This document shows, one piece after another, positions 8,187 through 16,582 of a stretch of DNA of 40,009 nucleotides. The notes beneath the pieces were generated by a model, which was not told the origin of the DNA, did not search any database, and saw only the letters and a list, made by a program, of their open reading frames with translations. The translations under genes were made by a program, and so were the position numbers. The stretch covers positions 1 to 40,009 of IMG/VR virus record IMGVR_UViG_3300049847_000422. The stretch is one strand, 5' to 3'. Numbering within the stretch: position 1 is the first letter of the stretch; every line of letters starts with the position of its first letter. This DNA comes from a virus.

Positions 8187-8436
8187 GGTTCAAAATATAA
8201 CTGATTTCGCGCCCGAGTTTGTCTTTCCGCACTAAACCGATTGCCTCCATTCTTCGGAGATACTTAAGTATAAGCGGAACCTTGTACTCCCCTGACGTCA
8301 AGTCAAGTGCAAGCAGATTTCTTCTCCGCTCAAGCAGGTTCATAATGTGAATTACTATTGGATTACTCACAACCTCAAATACTTCGGAGGCTTGTGAGTA
8401 TGCACTAACTGCAATTTTAGTGGGGGAACAATTCAT
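8140..8436 (-). CDS. Winged helix-turn-helix protein (ArsR-like fold)
   Basis: 98 residues. The segment VSNPIVIHIMNLLERRRNL..GEYKVPLILKYLRRMEAIGLVRKDKLGREISYILN reads as an ArsR/MarR-like winged helix: two helices, a recognition helix, then a beta-hairpin wing. It has no cysteine-based metal site. It may regulate phage genes or attach to DNA as part of replication. It overlaps the HNH gene upstream (20 bases) and the exonuclease downstream (47 bases), so all three are coupled. Confidence 0.72.
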   Translation of the reverse strand: MNCSPTKIAVSAYSQASEVFEVVSNPIVIHIMNLLERRRNLLALDLTSGEYKVPLILKYLRRMEAIGLVRKDKLGREISYILNHDRLDTINAAAARLL

Positions 8437-8839
8437 AGGATTTATTTACAACTTTTTGTTTTTCTTGAGCGGTTTTCCAGTGATGGCAAGGCTTACATAC
8501 AACCTGATAGCTATCTACATCTTCACAAGCAAGACGTTCTACAAAAGGCCCAATGTCTTCGTAACTGAGTAGTCTACCACATGGCACGATATGGTCTACT
8601 TCAATATGCTTACGTGGAAACCACTGAGTGCACATGGCACACAGGTACTCCTTCTTCAAACGCTTATTAGCGCTTTGCGATGGTCTGCTAGCCTTCTCTA
8701 ATGCTAACCTTATTGGAACCCACCATTGAAATCCCCTGCGAAACATACTACGGAGTTTGCCCCAAAAAGCAGCCTCAGTCATAGTACCCCCATTACGGGA
8801 TTTAATGGGCTTGGGTTTTGAAACTTTTACTTTAGCCAT
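8417..8839 (-). CDS. HNH endonuclease
   Basis: 140 residues. Zinc Cys pairs C67/C70 (LCAMC) and C115/C118 (VVCKPCHH) flank the catalytic IEVDHIVP (D82-H83), with a further His at 119-120: the HNH/beta-beta-alpha-metal nuclease fold. The N-terminus is basic. It may be a free-standing homing-type nuclease or may serve packaging or recombination. It sits inside the replication operon, between rIIB and the winged helix gene, which is where homing HNH genes often insert. Confidence 0.85.
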   Translation of the reverse strand: MAKVKVSKPKPIKSRNGGTMTEAAFWGKLRSMFRRGFQWWVPIRLALEKASRPSQSANKRLKKEYLCAMCTQWFPRKHIEVDHIVPCGRLLSYEDIGPFVERLACEDVDSYQVVCKPCHHWKTAQEKQKVVNKSYELFPH

Positions 8840-8848
8840 AGTAGAATA

Positions 8849-8876
8849 ATCACGGGGAAGGTTAAGTCCCCGTGAT
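8849..8876. terminator. Hairpin after the rIIB-like gene
   Basis: Perfect 10-bp stem ATCACGGGGA / TCCCCGTGAT with an 8-base loop, between the rIIB-like stop and the HNH start. On the minus strand the following T-run is weak (TATTCT), so it may attenuate transcription rather than stop it. Confidence 0.55.
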
Positions 8877-8883
8877 ATTTTAA

Positions 8884-10047
8884 TTAAAGAAGATTACGTT
8901 TTTCGTCAAGCTCTTCTGCATGCGCATCAAGCTTCTGCTGATGTTCTTCAACAGCTTTTGTAAACATATCTGCATACTCCATATCAGTAAGTTTAGCGTA
9001 CGAGCTACTGTGATAGATGTTTGCATTTGCTCCGGCAAAACTGCTGTGTACAAAGTACCTACGTACTCTGAGCGCACCGGTTCCATCGTCCGTTATAGCC
9101 CCGATATCCATCGGATCTACAAAAACGTTATGGGTTACTGTACCTTCGTTTTGGTAATGCTCGATATACCTCAAGCCTCCAACATGGAGACCTTTAACAC
9201 AGGACGCACTGTCGTTGCAGTTTACCTTATCCCATGTATCCAAGTAATGAGCAAAGCCTACCCGAATAACATGCCCTTCCTTTTCACCGCAGAAGAATGC
9301 ATCATAGCCTTGACCCATAACAGCGGGCTCAAATACACGCTCTTCAACGGTATCGGGTTGCTTGTATGTTTTTAAGCCGGTGATTTCATCCACCTCGTAC
9401 GCATAGCGTCCTGTCTTCCTCACTCCATCTTCTGCATTTTCGTCTGCAACATATTTCCAGTCAATCTCTTTGCTTACCTTATAGGTATTAAGCAAACCCT
9501 CCTGGGTGATCGCAACATCGTAAATCGTAGCTCTTTGGTTCGCAACGTACATGTTCAAACCATGAGTATCCATCAATTCAGCTGCAAGCCTCTTGTTAAG
9601 GAAAGTGGTATTGATATACTCAGCAAATTTCTTTGCTTTAGCATCGGTGTAGTTAGGGTTACGCAATAAACGAGCCCAACATTTCACCAATGGTAGTACA
9701 TCAATCTTTTTCTCAACAGAGGTAATAATTCGATCAACAATCGACTGTGGAAGAGCCTTTGAAGACACCTTCCCGTTGATAGCGAGGTATATCTTTCCAG
9801 TGTGGTTATTCACGTACAGGAACTGGCCTCCTTGTGCGTGCTCTACAAGTTCTTTGTAGGATTCTACGGTCATTGGTTTAAACTCTTCAAGAAGACTTTT
9901 AAGATCTTCCATTGAGGCTACTTGAGTAGCTTTATATTCCAACTCCTTCATCTGAGCATACTTCTGGTCTGAGTAGCTCACTCCGAAAGGTTTACCGTTG
10001 TAAAAACCGGTGATAGAATCACCGATGCGGTTAACTGTAATCATCAT
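8884..10047 (-). CDS. rIIB-like protein
   Basis: 387 residues. The C-terminal part carries the pattern of T4 rIIB and its phage relatives: SASCVKGLHVGGLRYIEHY at about 279-297, then VFVDPMDIGAI and ALRVRRYF. Ahead of it is VGFAHYLDTWDKVNC. The N-terminus (DSITGFYNGKPFGVSYSDQKYAQM) is also typical. In T4, rIIA and rIIB act together at the membrane in rapid-lysis control and in exclusion by lambda Rex; the molecular activity is unknown. It lies 21 bases downstream of the rIIA-like ATPase, the same order as in T4. C-terminal residues are charged and helical. Confidence 0.75.
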   Translation of the reverse strand: MMITVNRIGDSITGFYNGKPFGVSYSDQKYAQMKELEYKATQVASMEDLKSLLEEFKPMTVESYKELVEHAQGGQFLYVNNHTGKIYLAINGKVSSKALPQSIVDRIITSVEKKIDVLPLVKCWARLLRNPNYTDAKAKKFAEYINTTFLNKRLAAELMDTHGLNMYVANQRATIYDVAITQEGLLNTYKVSKEIDWKYVADENAEDGVRKTGRYAYEVDEITGLKTYKQPDTVEERVFEPAVMGQGYDAFFCGEKEGHVIRVGFAHYLDTWDKVNCNDSASCVKGLHVGGLRYIEHYQNEGTVTHNVFVDPMDIGAITDDGTGALRVRRYFVHSSFAGANANIYHSSSYAKLTDMEYADMFTKAVEEHQQKLDAHAEELDEKRNLL

Positions 10048-10068
10048 TGCTGATTTATTGGTAAAGAT

Positions 10069-12798
10069 TTAAAATGCGCTGAGTGGACAATCCCTGTACT
10101 TAAAATAAGAACGAATTGCCTCTTCCTGCTCTTGCGAAAACGGCAGTCCTTCTACGAGTGGGTTAACCATATTAAGCATACACTCAACCGGTTGTGCCCA
10201 ATCCGTAAACTTCATGAATAAATCATAAGCCCAAGGTTCAATAGCAAGACCGTCTTCAATTTCAACACCAGGTTGTGGGTTAAACATACGCTTAGCAAGT
10301 TCAGCAATAGCCTCTTTATCCTCTGCATTATCACGTACAAAGAGCTGAAATTGTCCCACTTTGTCGAGGTGGCTAATTAATTGACCGGTTGTAGTCTCGT
10401 CAGCGCCTGTTACTCTGGTGCTAATATCAAGGCTACGCCAGTTAACTTCTACATACTTTACCAAACTCTGATATTTAGTAAATGCTGTAGGGTCAAGAGA
10501 TTCAAACCCACGTAAAAAGTTCAACTTTTCTAAACCGTTCTTTATAATTCTTGCAGTGTTCCACCTAATAAGTGCATTACTCATAGTAATAGTTTTGTTC
10601 CGTATTTCTTTGAAGAATTTGGTGATATGCTTGAAGTCCTGGTAATACTTCACATTGTCTTGAGCAACTTTAATAAGTCGTACAGGAGAGTTCTCATGAA
10701 ACCATGCAATACGTTGGAATTCGTATCTGTTACTTCCAGTATATCCTGCATTTTTCCACGAATCACATGCATTGTCATCATACGGAGCGTATTTACGTAC
10801 TTCTTCAAAAGGACGTGTGATTATTGCAACTGTATGCATCAATTTTTCAAAGTCTTGATTAGACCAATACACTTCCTCATTCTGCCATGTGTCGATTAAG
10901 TGGGCAGGAACTTCAACCTTATTCATTTCGTACAGCTTAGTGTCCAAAGATTTATCACAAATACGGGGTGTATGAATAATAGTTGACCCCGTTAATTTTC
11001 TACGTTCTGCTGCAGACAATTCTGCCTCAACTGTTTCCACAGTGTCTTCGGACATTAGTTCCTCCTCTTCTTCTGTTGCAACAAAATCATCAGGTACTGC
11101 AATATTCTCATAGTTGATTCCAGCTTTAGACTCCCGGATGTAGTTATGAAGATCTGCAATACGCTGTGCGGCATCTTGTCTGGTAAAACGTTTAGCCATA
11201 GCATTGTGCGCCTCAGTAATCATTTCCTCACGGAACAAATCAGTACTAAGTACTTCTTCTCCCATAGGTCTGTCCGTATCCAATCGGATAAGAATGAAAC
11301 CTTGAGGGTAAAGATGCTTCATAATAAACTTGTTCTTACGGTTCGAAGTTGCTTTATGCTGAACTACAATAGGGAAATTTTGAGAGAGTGCACTATCCCA
11401 GTGTTCATTGTATTCAATCTTCATGTAGGTTTTAGATCCTTTACGTGTCTTTTCAGAGGAAACTCTATGCACACGTACCCCGGCCAAAATATTATGACTG
11501 AATCGATAGATTGGGTTTAGTGGGTATGCCAGCTTTACCTTTGACATATCAACAACCTGAGCAAGTCTTCCGATAACAGAATCTTCTTTACTGCTATTCC
11601 ACCACCTACCGGAAGCAGACATTGTTGAACACACTTTAAGCCATTTAATGAAGTCACGCTCTTGTAACTCAGCACTGATTGTCTTTTCAGCAATCCCCAC
11701 TACCTCGTTGAATTTATCGATTACAACCTGACGTGTTACTTCATCCCAGATAAGGGATTCACGGGATGGGGTAATTGACACAAACTCTGGAGATACTTTA
11801 ATTCCAATATTACCTAACTTTTCTTCGAGCTCAAGCTCACGAAAATCAATATACCCATAATTAACTCCGTTGAGGATTAAGTGGGGTTTATTGTAAGGGC
11901 TGTTATTAGATAAGACAATTAAGTCGTCTTCAAACATAATCTGTGCCTTAATCGGAATCTCCTTCAGTTGGTTATCCCCACTGGTATTTTGCGTGTACAA
12001 TTTAACATTTGTGAAGTAAAGCAACTGAGAAGTTACAGCGTCAATATATTGTTGCTTGTGGTGCTTTTTTGTATGTAAGCGTATCTCAAGCATATTCTTT
12101 TCTGCCGTACGTTTGTAATGGACGGTTACTTCATTTGAAGTTTTAATCCCCTCTTCGGTAAATGTCGCTGGCCAGGTGAAGGTTGGATTTTCAATCATTT
12201 TCTCAAGGTCATACTGAGGTACAATACTCTCAACTTTATGGTTGTAGATATTGAAGCAAAACTCCATACCATTAAACCTGCTGACCACAGTATAGAATGG
12301 GGCACCTGTTGAAAGTGGGCTTTTTGCTCCTAATCCAAATTTACCTAATGCAAACTTGTTAAGACGCTTGCTTGAATACCCAAGATTGAAGTATCCTTTA
12401 AGACGATCACCGCCCAAGCCAACCCCATGATCTCTGATTACAAGCATGTCCTTGCCCATTTCACCGCCGTCCTGATAAATGATTTCTACCGTATCTTCTG
12501 TGCTTAAAAAGTTTAACGAGTAGTAATTAGGGTCAAATCTACTGTCTTTGAATACTGCACCCTCTCTCTCTACAAAATGGTCTTCTACTTTTGCTTTTCC
12601 TGTCAATATACTCACTGCAACATTCTTCTCTCTAATACTATCCAAACCATTTGAAACTATCTCCCTGATAGTTGACTTTATAGGGTACTGATACTGAAAC
12701 CTTTGAAGGTTATCGAATATCATTCCCTGTGCTCCGGCATCTATCTCCTTTGAGAATCCGCCGGATATCTCTGTTGTCACCTCTTGATGTATTGCCAT
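10069..12798 (-). CDS. rIIA-like GHKL-type ATPase
   Basis: 909 residues. The N-terminal GHKL (gyrase/Hsp90/histidine kinase/MutL) ATP site is complete: N-box REIVSNGLDSIREKN at 45-59, G1 box IRDHGVGLGG at 121-130 and G2 box GKFGLGAKSPLS at 152-163. The rest is a long helical region with no named domain. Phage rIIA proteins have this design, and the adjacent rIIB-like gene makes the assignment likely. It is longer than T4 rIIA (about 725 residues). Another phage GHKL ATPase is the only alternative. The start is fixed by the ATP site and overlaps the 106-residue gene upstream by 89 bases. Confidence 0.8.
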   Translation of the reverse strand: MAIHQEVTTEISGGFSKEIDAGAQGMIFDNLQRFQYQYPIKSTIREIVSNGLDSIREKNVAVSILTGKAKVEDHFVEREGAVFKDSRFDPNYYSLNFLSTEDTVEIIYQDGGEMGKDMLVIRDHGVGLGGDRLKGYFNLGYSSKRLNKFALGKFGLGAKSPLSTGAPFYTVVSRFNGMEFCFNIYNHKVESIVPQYDLEKMIENPTFTWPATFTEEGIKTSNEVTVHYKRTAEKNMLEIRLHTKKHHKQQYIDAVTSQLLYFTNVKLYTQNTSGDNQLKEIPIKAQIMFEDDLIVLSNNSPYNKPHLILNGVNYGYIDFRELELEEKLGNIGIKVSPEFVSITPSRESLIWDEVTRQVVIDKFNEVVGIAEKTISAELQERDFIKWLKVCSTMSASGRWWNSSKEDSVIGRLAQVVDMSKVKLAYPLNPIYRFSHNILAGVRVHRVSSEKTRKGSKTYMKIEYNEHWDSALSQNFPIVVQHKATSNRKNKFIMKHLYPQGFILIRLDTDRPMGEEVLSTDLFREEMITEAHNAMAKRFTRQDAAQRIADLHNYIRESKAGINYENIAVPDDFVATEEEEELMSEDTVETVEAELSAAERRKLTGSTIIHTPRICDKSLDTKLYEMNKVEVPAHLIDTWQNEEVYWSNQDFEKLMHTVAIITRPFEEVRKYAPYDDNACDSWKNAGYTGSNRYEFQRIAWFHENSPVRLIKVAQDNVKYYQDFKHITKFFKEIRNKTITMSNALIRWNTARIIKNGLEKLNFLRGFESLDPTAFTKYQSLVKYVEVNWRSLDISTRVTGADETTTGQLISHLDKVGQFQLFVRDNAEDKEAIAELAKRMFNPQPGVEIEDGLAIEPWAYDLFMKFTDWAQPVECMLNMVNPLVEGLPFSQEQEEAIRSYFKYRDCPLSAF

Positions 12799-13030
12799 AG
12801 ACGATAGTTGTGTTCTCTACAAAATATTGCAGATCAACAGTGTACTTTGTGTGTTGTATAAAAAATGTAACCATGATATCGTCGCCTTCAACATTAACGG
12901 CGACTCTCTCTATTTTTCCGGATATTAGCCTATCGCGTATGTCTATGAAATCGACAACACGTCCTACTAACCCTCTCTCCAGATTTGTTTCGATCTCTAA
13001 CCTAGTTAGGAGTACTTTTTCTTGAGCCAT
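12710..13030 (-). CDS. Hypothetical protein between primase and rIIA
   Basis: 106 residues, no recognised family. The first 80 residues look like a compact alpha/beta domain (VVDFIDIRDRLISGKIERVAVN and ITFFIQHTKY-like strands). The last 25 are basic and overlap the rIIA-like start in another frame by 89 bases. It begins 9 bases after the primase stop, so it belongs to the operon. Confidence 0.6.
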   Translation of the reverse strand: MAQEKVLLTRLEIETNLERGLVGRVVDFIDIRDRLISGKIERVAVNVEGDDIMVTFFIQHTKYTVDLQYFVENTTIVYGNTSRGDNRDIRRILKGDRCRSTGNDIR

Positions 13031-13039
13031 CTTAGTAGC

Positions 13040-13984
13040 TTAACCAATCAGCTGTTTTAACAATTCAGCAGCTGCATGGGGTGAGTAATCTCTTGTGAAG
13101 TCTGATATATCCTTAGCTCCGGTTTCTATAGGAATATAGATTTGTGGAAACGGGTACCAATCTCCTCGATGCTTCATATCGTTATCGAATAGGACAAGTA
13201 TGTGTTTATACCTCTCTTTGAAGTATGGGAATGCTGCATCAGGCATGGGTGTATTTTCACTCCGGGGTGAAACGGAGTCATACCCGTAACTGCGCAAGCA
13301 CATTACATCTTTATAACTCTTAGTAATTATAAGAGTGTCTGTTGAGTAAGTCAATTGCTGCATTCCCATAACATGATGCTCAGTAAGGTCATTACGGAAC
13401 TTATACTGCTTGTCCTTGTGTGGAAAGTATAGCTGATACCTGTCGTAAATTCGATACACAAATGATAAACCACTTGGAAACACCGGTGCTTTTTGTGAGG
13501 GGGATAACCAGTAGCAATACAGAGGTGAAACTCTATATTGCTGTAACAGACTTTCAGTAATGTTAAACTGACTCCAATATACAAGGTCATGTGCTTTAAA
13601 AGCACGGGCTTGTACCCGAATGTCACAATCATTATGAGGTTTAGGCACATGCTTGACAATCTTTTCCACATTTGCTACTGTTTCGCCTAACCCAAAGTCT
13701 GATAAAACGCGTGCTAAAGCTTCTTCTCTGCTATTATACCCAAAGAGTCTTTGAATAAGCTTAAAGATGTCTCCACTATCCCCATTACCCCCAGCATCTT
13801 TCCAGAAGAACTCCCTAAAGAGTTTCTTTGACGGAAAAATTCCAAACGAAGGCGAATCATCATCATCCCTTAAAGGCGAGCTATAGTTGATCTTAATGTC
13901 GGGTTGAAATTCAAGATAGTGACAGTAGAGCGTGTACTCATCGACACGCTCTAAAGTACTATCCTCGTCAATCATGAAATCCAT
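13040..13984 (-). CDS. DNA primase (Toprim, DnaG/phage type)
   Basis: 314 residues. The N-terminal part (SSPLRDDDDSPSFGIF, then FFWKDAGGNGDSGDIF and a short helical FKLIQRLFG) resembles the DNA-binding front of DnaG-like primases, but the usual zinc cysteines are missing. The Toprim part shows TLIITKSYKDVMCLRSYGY at about 215-233 and ILVLFDNDMKHRGDW with the DxD metal pair. The Glu expected in the first Toprim motif is Lys here; I recall the same variant from other Bacteroidota phage primases. It makes RNA primers for the fork. The separate helicase at 16583 completes the primosome. Confidence 0.82.
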   Translation of the reverse strand: MDFMIDEDSTLERVDEYTLYCHYLEFQPDIKINYSSPLRDDDDSPSFGIFPSKKLFREFFWKDAGGNGDSGDIFKLIQRLFGYNSREEALARVLSDFGLGETVANVEKIVKHVPKPHNDCDIRVQARAFKAHDLVYWSQFNITESLLQQYRVSPLYCYWLSPSQKAPVFPSGLSFVYRIYDRYQLYFPHKDKQYKFRNDLTEHHVMGMQQLTYSTDTLIITKSYKDVMCLRSYGYDSVSPRSENTPMPDAAFPYFKERYKHILVLFDNDMKHRGDWYPFPQIYIPIETGAKDISDFTRDYSPHAAAELLKQLIG

Positions 13985-14005
13985 GTTGAGAGTTTAAATG
14001 GAAAA

Positions 14006-14851
14006 CTATACAGGTACAGCCGGAGCAGCCGGAATTGGCGCAACCGGAGCTGCAAATACGTCAACAGTAGCTTGTTGAGGGACAGCAATAGGCACCGCAG
14101 GCACTGTTGTAGCAATATTAGCACTTGCAGCAGGTGCAAACGGGTTTGTACCCGCACCCGGAAGAACACCAGGGCCAGCAGTTGTTGAATCTTTAGATTC
14201 TGCTGTACTTGCTGATGTTGGTGTGCCGTCATTTAGCCCTTCTTTCAACTCGTAAGGAGTAAACTTCAGGCGGCTAGCAGCCTTGTTTACTGTCATCAGT
14301 TCAATGAACGGATTTTCAACAATGAAGTTCTTAGGGATAGTTGCATAATGCTTATCCTTACTCTGACGAATCAACTTGAAGCGTACAGGTTCCTTATTAG
14401 GAACTAAATTAAACAACTGGATGAAGCGATTTACCATGTTCTTGTAAATCAAATCCAGTACATCCTGCCTTAAAATGTTCATCTTGTAAGTTGCACTGTC
14501 TGTAATACCGGTACCAGCATAGGCAATCGCTTGAGCGCTGATGTCGATGTGACTCTGAAGCATGAATTGCTCCAAAATCTGCGTCAATTGGTTTCTCAAA
14601 CGACTAATGTCTCCTGACACAAGCGTGATGTTCTGCTCAACAGTCTTTCCATTATCTGCTTTTGGTGCCAAGAATGACAGCAAGTTAACTTTAAGACTGG
14701 TGTTTCCTTCAGCTGCATAACCTGAGCTGGTCATAGAGGCAAATAGATCCTTCTCGGCACCCATCTCCTCCAGTTCAATTGTTAATCTCTGCTTCTCGTC
14801 AAGCATTACTGACTTAAACAGGATGTTTTCGTTAATTCCTACCTTAACCAT
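14006..14851 (-). CDS. Unknown replication-block protein with Ala/Pro-rich tail; single-strand DNA-binding candidate
   Basis: I chose the ATG at 14851 (MVKVGINENILF, 281 residues); the frame is open further upstream but that part has no coding character. The first 210 residues are mixed alpha/beta with a helical middle (DISRLRNQLTQILEQFMLQ). The last 70 are a low-complexity Ala/Pro/Val/Thr tail. Together with its neighbour at 14937 it sits between a Sak4-like ATPase and the primase. Sak4 systems often have their SSB nearby, so this is a candidate for ssDNA binding or annealing. The fold is not visible, so this is inference. Confidence 0.65.
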   Translation of the reverse strand: MVKVGINENILFKSVMLDEKQRLTIELEEMGAEKDLFASMTSSGYAAEGNTSLKVNLLSFLAPKADNGKTVEQNITLVSGDISRLRNQLTQILEQFMLQSHIDISAQAIAYAGTGITDSATYKMNILRQDVLDLIYKNMVNRFIQLFNLVPNKEPVRFKLIRQSKDKHYATIPKNFIVENPFIELMTVNKAASRLKFTPYELKEGLNDGTPTSASTAESKDSTTAGPGVLPGAGTNPFAPAASANIATTVPAVPIAVPQQATVDVFAAPVAPIPAAPAVPV

Positions 14852-14936
14852 ATTATGGGTTTTTAGAGCATGATAGGGATGTTGTGAAACACGACATCCC
14901 TTACCAAATGAAAAAAAAATGAGGATTACAAACTTA

Positions 14937-15800
14937 CTATGCCTCAACTGTAGCGCCAATTTCCATGGCAACAGCATCTGCCTCATCGCTGGACGTAACC
15001 ATCTCAGAGACAGCAGGTTGCGTTTGTGGTGCTTTTGCCTCTTCTATCAAGCTCAAAGGGAGCAATGCATAGAAAACAGGGCACTCCCTGCGTACAGTAC
15101 TGAAAGTTCCTTTGTCCTTACCCCGGCTAATTTGCTTAGGAATATAAGCAACCTCTTTGCCGTTAGGTAATGCCCACGGTAGCCCGGTTGTTGGATGAGC
15201 TGTAACCACCAGGTCAATAAACTCAACCCCATCTTCGATTGCTGCAATTGCAGTTTCATCAGCTGTTGCGGCTTTTGCTGCGCGGTTAAACTTAACCCCA
15301 TAGATTTCTTCAACCATTGGAATCATAGAGTCCATACCAAAGGTCTTAGCACCCTGATCAATAACGGAAGCTTTTGGTGTTCCATCTTCATTGTACACCG
15401 TAGATGCAAATAAATCAACTTTTGGTTGGGCTTTGCTTACAGGTGAAATAATCAGCAAGCGTCTTCCAAAATTGAAGATGGAAGCTTTGTCAGTATCGAT
15501 TACATCAAAACCAAATCCTTGGCTTTCCTGTGGCCCGAAACTGAACACATTCTTAAATTGCTGTTCAGCGGCTGGGTTTGATCCTTCCGGTAAAGGAATT
15601 GCCTGCTTAGAAACAGTTGCTTTGGGGTACTCCAATCCGAACTTTTCAATCAGTTCAAGTGAAGGGTAAACACTACCGTCTCTGAATAAACGGATAGCTT
15701 GTCCTAGAGGAGTTCTTTCCTTCGTAGGGCCGCCAATCTTCTTGGCGGTAACATGTTCGGCTACATCTAAAATGGTAGCGCTGGTTAAAAAATCCAACAT
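14937..15800 (-). CDS. Unknown replication-block protein, partner of the Sak4-like ATPase
   Basis: 287 residues. The central part has FGFDVIDTDKASIFNFGRRLLIIS and VYNEDGTPKASVIDQGAKTFG, and a later beta-rich stretch with VRRECPVFYALLPL. It ends in an Ala/Glu/Thr tail (AVAMEIGATVEA). No family recognised. It starts 28 bases after the ATPase stop, so the two are cotranscribed and may work together in recombination or ssDNA handling. Confidence 0.65.
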   Translation of the reverse strand: MLDFLTSATILDVAEHVTAKKIGGPTKERTPLGQAIRLFRDGSVYPSLELIEKFGLEYPKATVSKQAIPLPEGSNPAAEQQFKNVFSFGPQESQGFGFDVIDTDKASIFNFGRRLLIISPVSKAQPKVDLFASTVYNEDGTPKASVIDQGAKTFGMDSMIPMVEEIYGVKFNRAAKAATADETAIAAIEDGVEFIDLVVTAHPTTGLPWALPNGKEVAYIPKQISRGKDKGTFSTVRRECPVFYALLPLSLIEEAKAPQTQPAVSEMVTSSDEADAVAMEIGATVEA

Positions 15801-15827
15801 ATATGTGCTTGTTTAAAACGTGGGCGG

Positions 15828-16571
15828 TTAAGCAGATACTACTAATTCAGTAGCAACTACAATGGGAATAGCAGGGACAGGAGCATCCATCTCATAAGCA
15901 GCAATACAATCACGTACATACTGCAGGTCGTTTGGAATTTCGTCAAACGGGAACATACCCTGTGGAGCTTTACAGGTGTTAGCGCCGTTGTTCTTCGTTT
16001 CAAAGACATGGCGTAATTCTCCTTCCTTGTTTTTCTTCAGTTTAGCGAAGAGTACAATGGTAAAGAGACCCTCAAGTGTTAACTTCTCATCGACCATTTT
16101 GCCAATTGTTTTAGCCTTCACTTTGCGGTTACCTTCTAAATCTTGGGAGTCCTCTGCGTGTATTAAGAATACGACGAGCAGATCTTCTCTGAAGTTCTTT
16201 GGCATTTTAGAGATTTTTGCTAGTGAAGCCCCAATCTGTACAAACTTCTCAAAACCTTTTTCAGCTGAACGATCGAAGAATTCGAACGAGCTCATATACT
16301 GCCAGTCATCTACGACAATTGTCTTGATCTCAGGGCGGTATAGATTAACCGCATCCATCCACTGCTCAATAGCAAGGGGAGAGGATACGTTTACCATGTT
16401 ACCGGATGGATTAGCCAATTGGTCATACATGGTGTAATTTTTCTTCCATCCTCTGAATGGCAAGCCCTTGCCTGCTACATTGATGATGAATGTTTCCTTG
16501 GGATTTAAAGTTCCACACGCTGTGGACTTCCCGGAGCCAGAGTCTCCGACGATTAACAGGTTTTGTCCCAT
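15828..16571 (-). CDS. RecA-fold ATPase, Sak4-like recombinase (AAA_24 type)
   Basis: 247 residues: a bare RecA core. Walker A is GDSGSGKST (9-17), Walker B is KTIVVDDWQYM (about 83-93), and there is a sensor-like LVVFLIHAE and a C-terminal strand KTIGKMV..FTIVLFA. Small phage ATPases of this type (Sak4 family) anneal or pair single strands, usually with the phage SSB. The C-terminal tail is rich in Pro, Ala and Val (VPAIPIVVATELVV), resembling the tail of the protein encoded at 14006. The start is set by the P-loop only 9 residues in. Confidence 0.82.
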   Translation of the reverse strand: MGQNLLIVGDSGSGKSTACGTLNPKETFIINVAGKGLPFRGWKKNYTMYDQLANPSGNMVNVSSPLAIEQWMDAVNLYRPEIKTIVVDDWQYMSSFEFFDRSAEKGFEKFVQIGASLAKISKMPKNFREDLLVVFLIHAEDSQDLEGNRKVKAKTIGKMVDEKLTLEGLFTIVLFAKLKKNKEGELRHVFETKNNGANTCKAPQGMFPFDEIPNDLQYVRDCIAAYEMDAPVPAIPIVVATELVVSA

Positions 16572-16582
16572 AATTGTACTTA

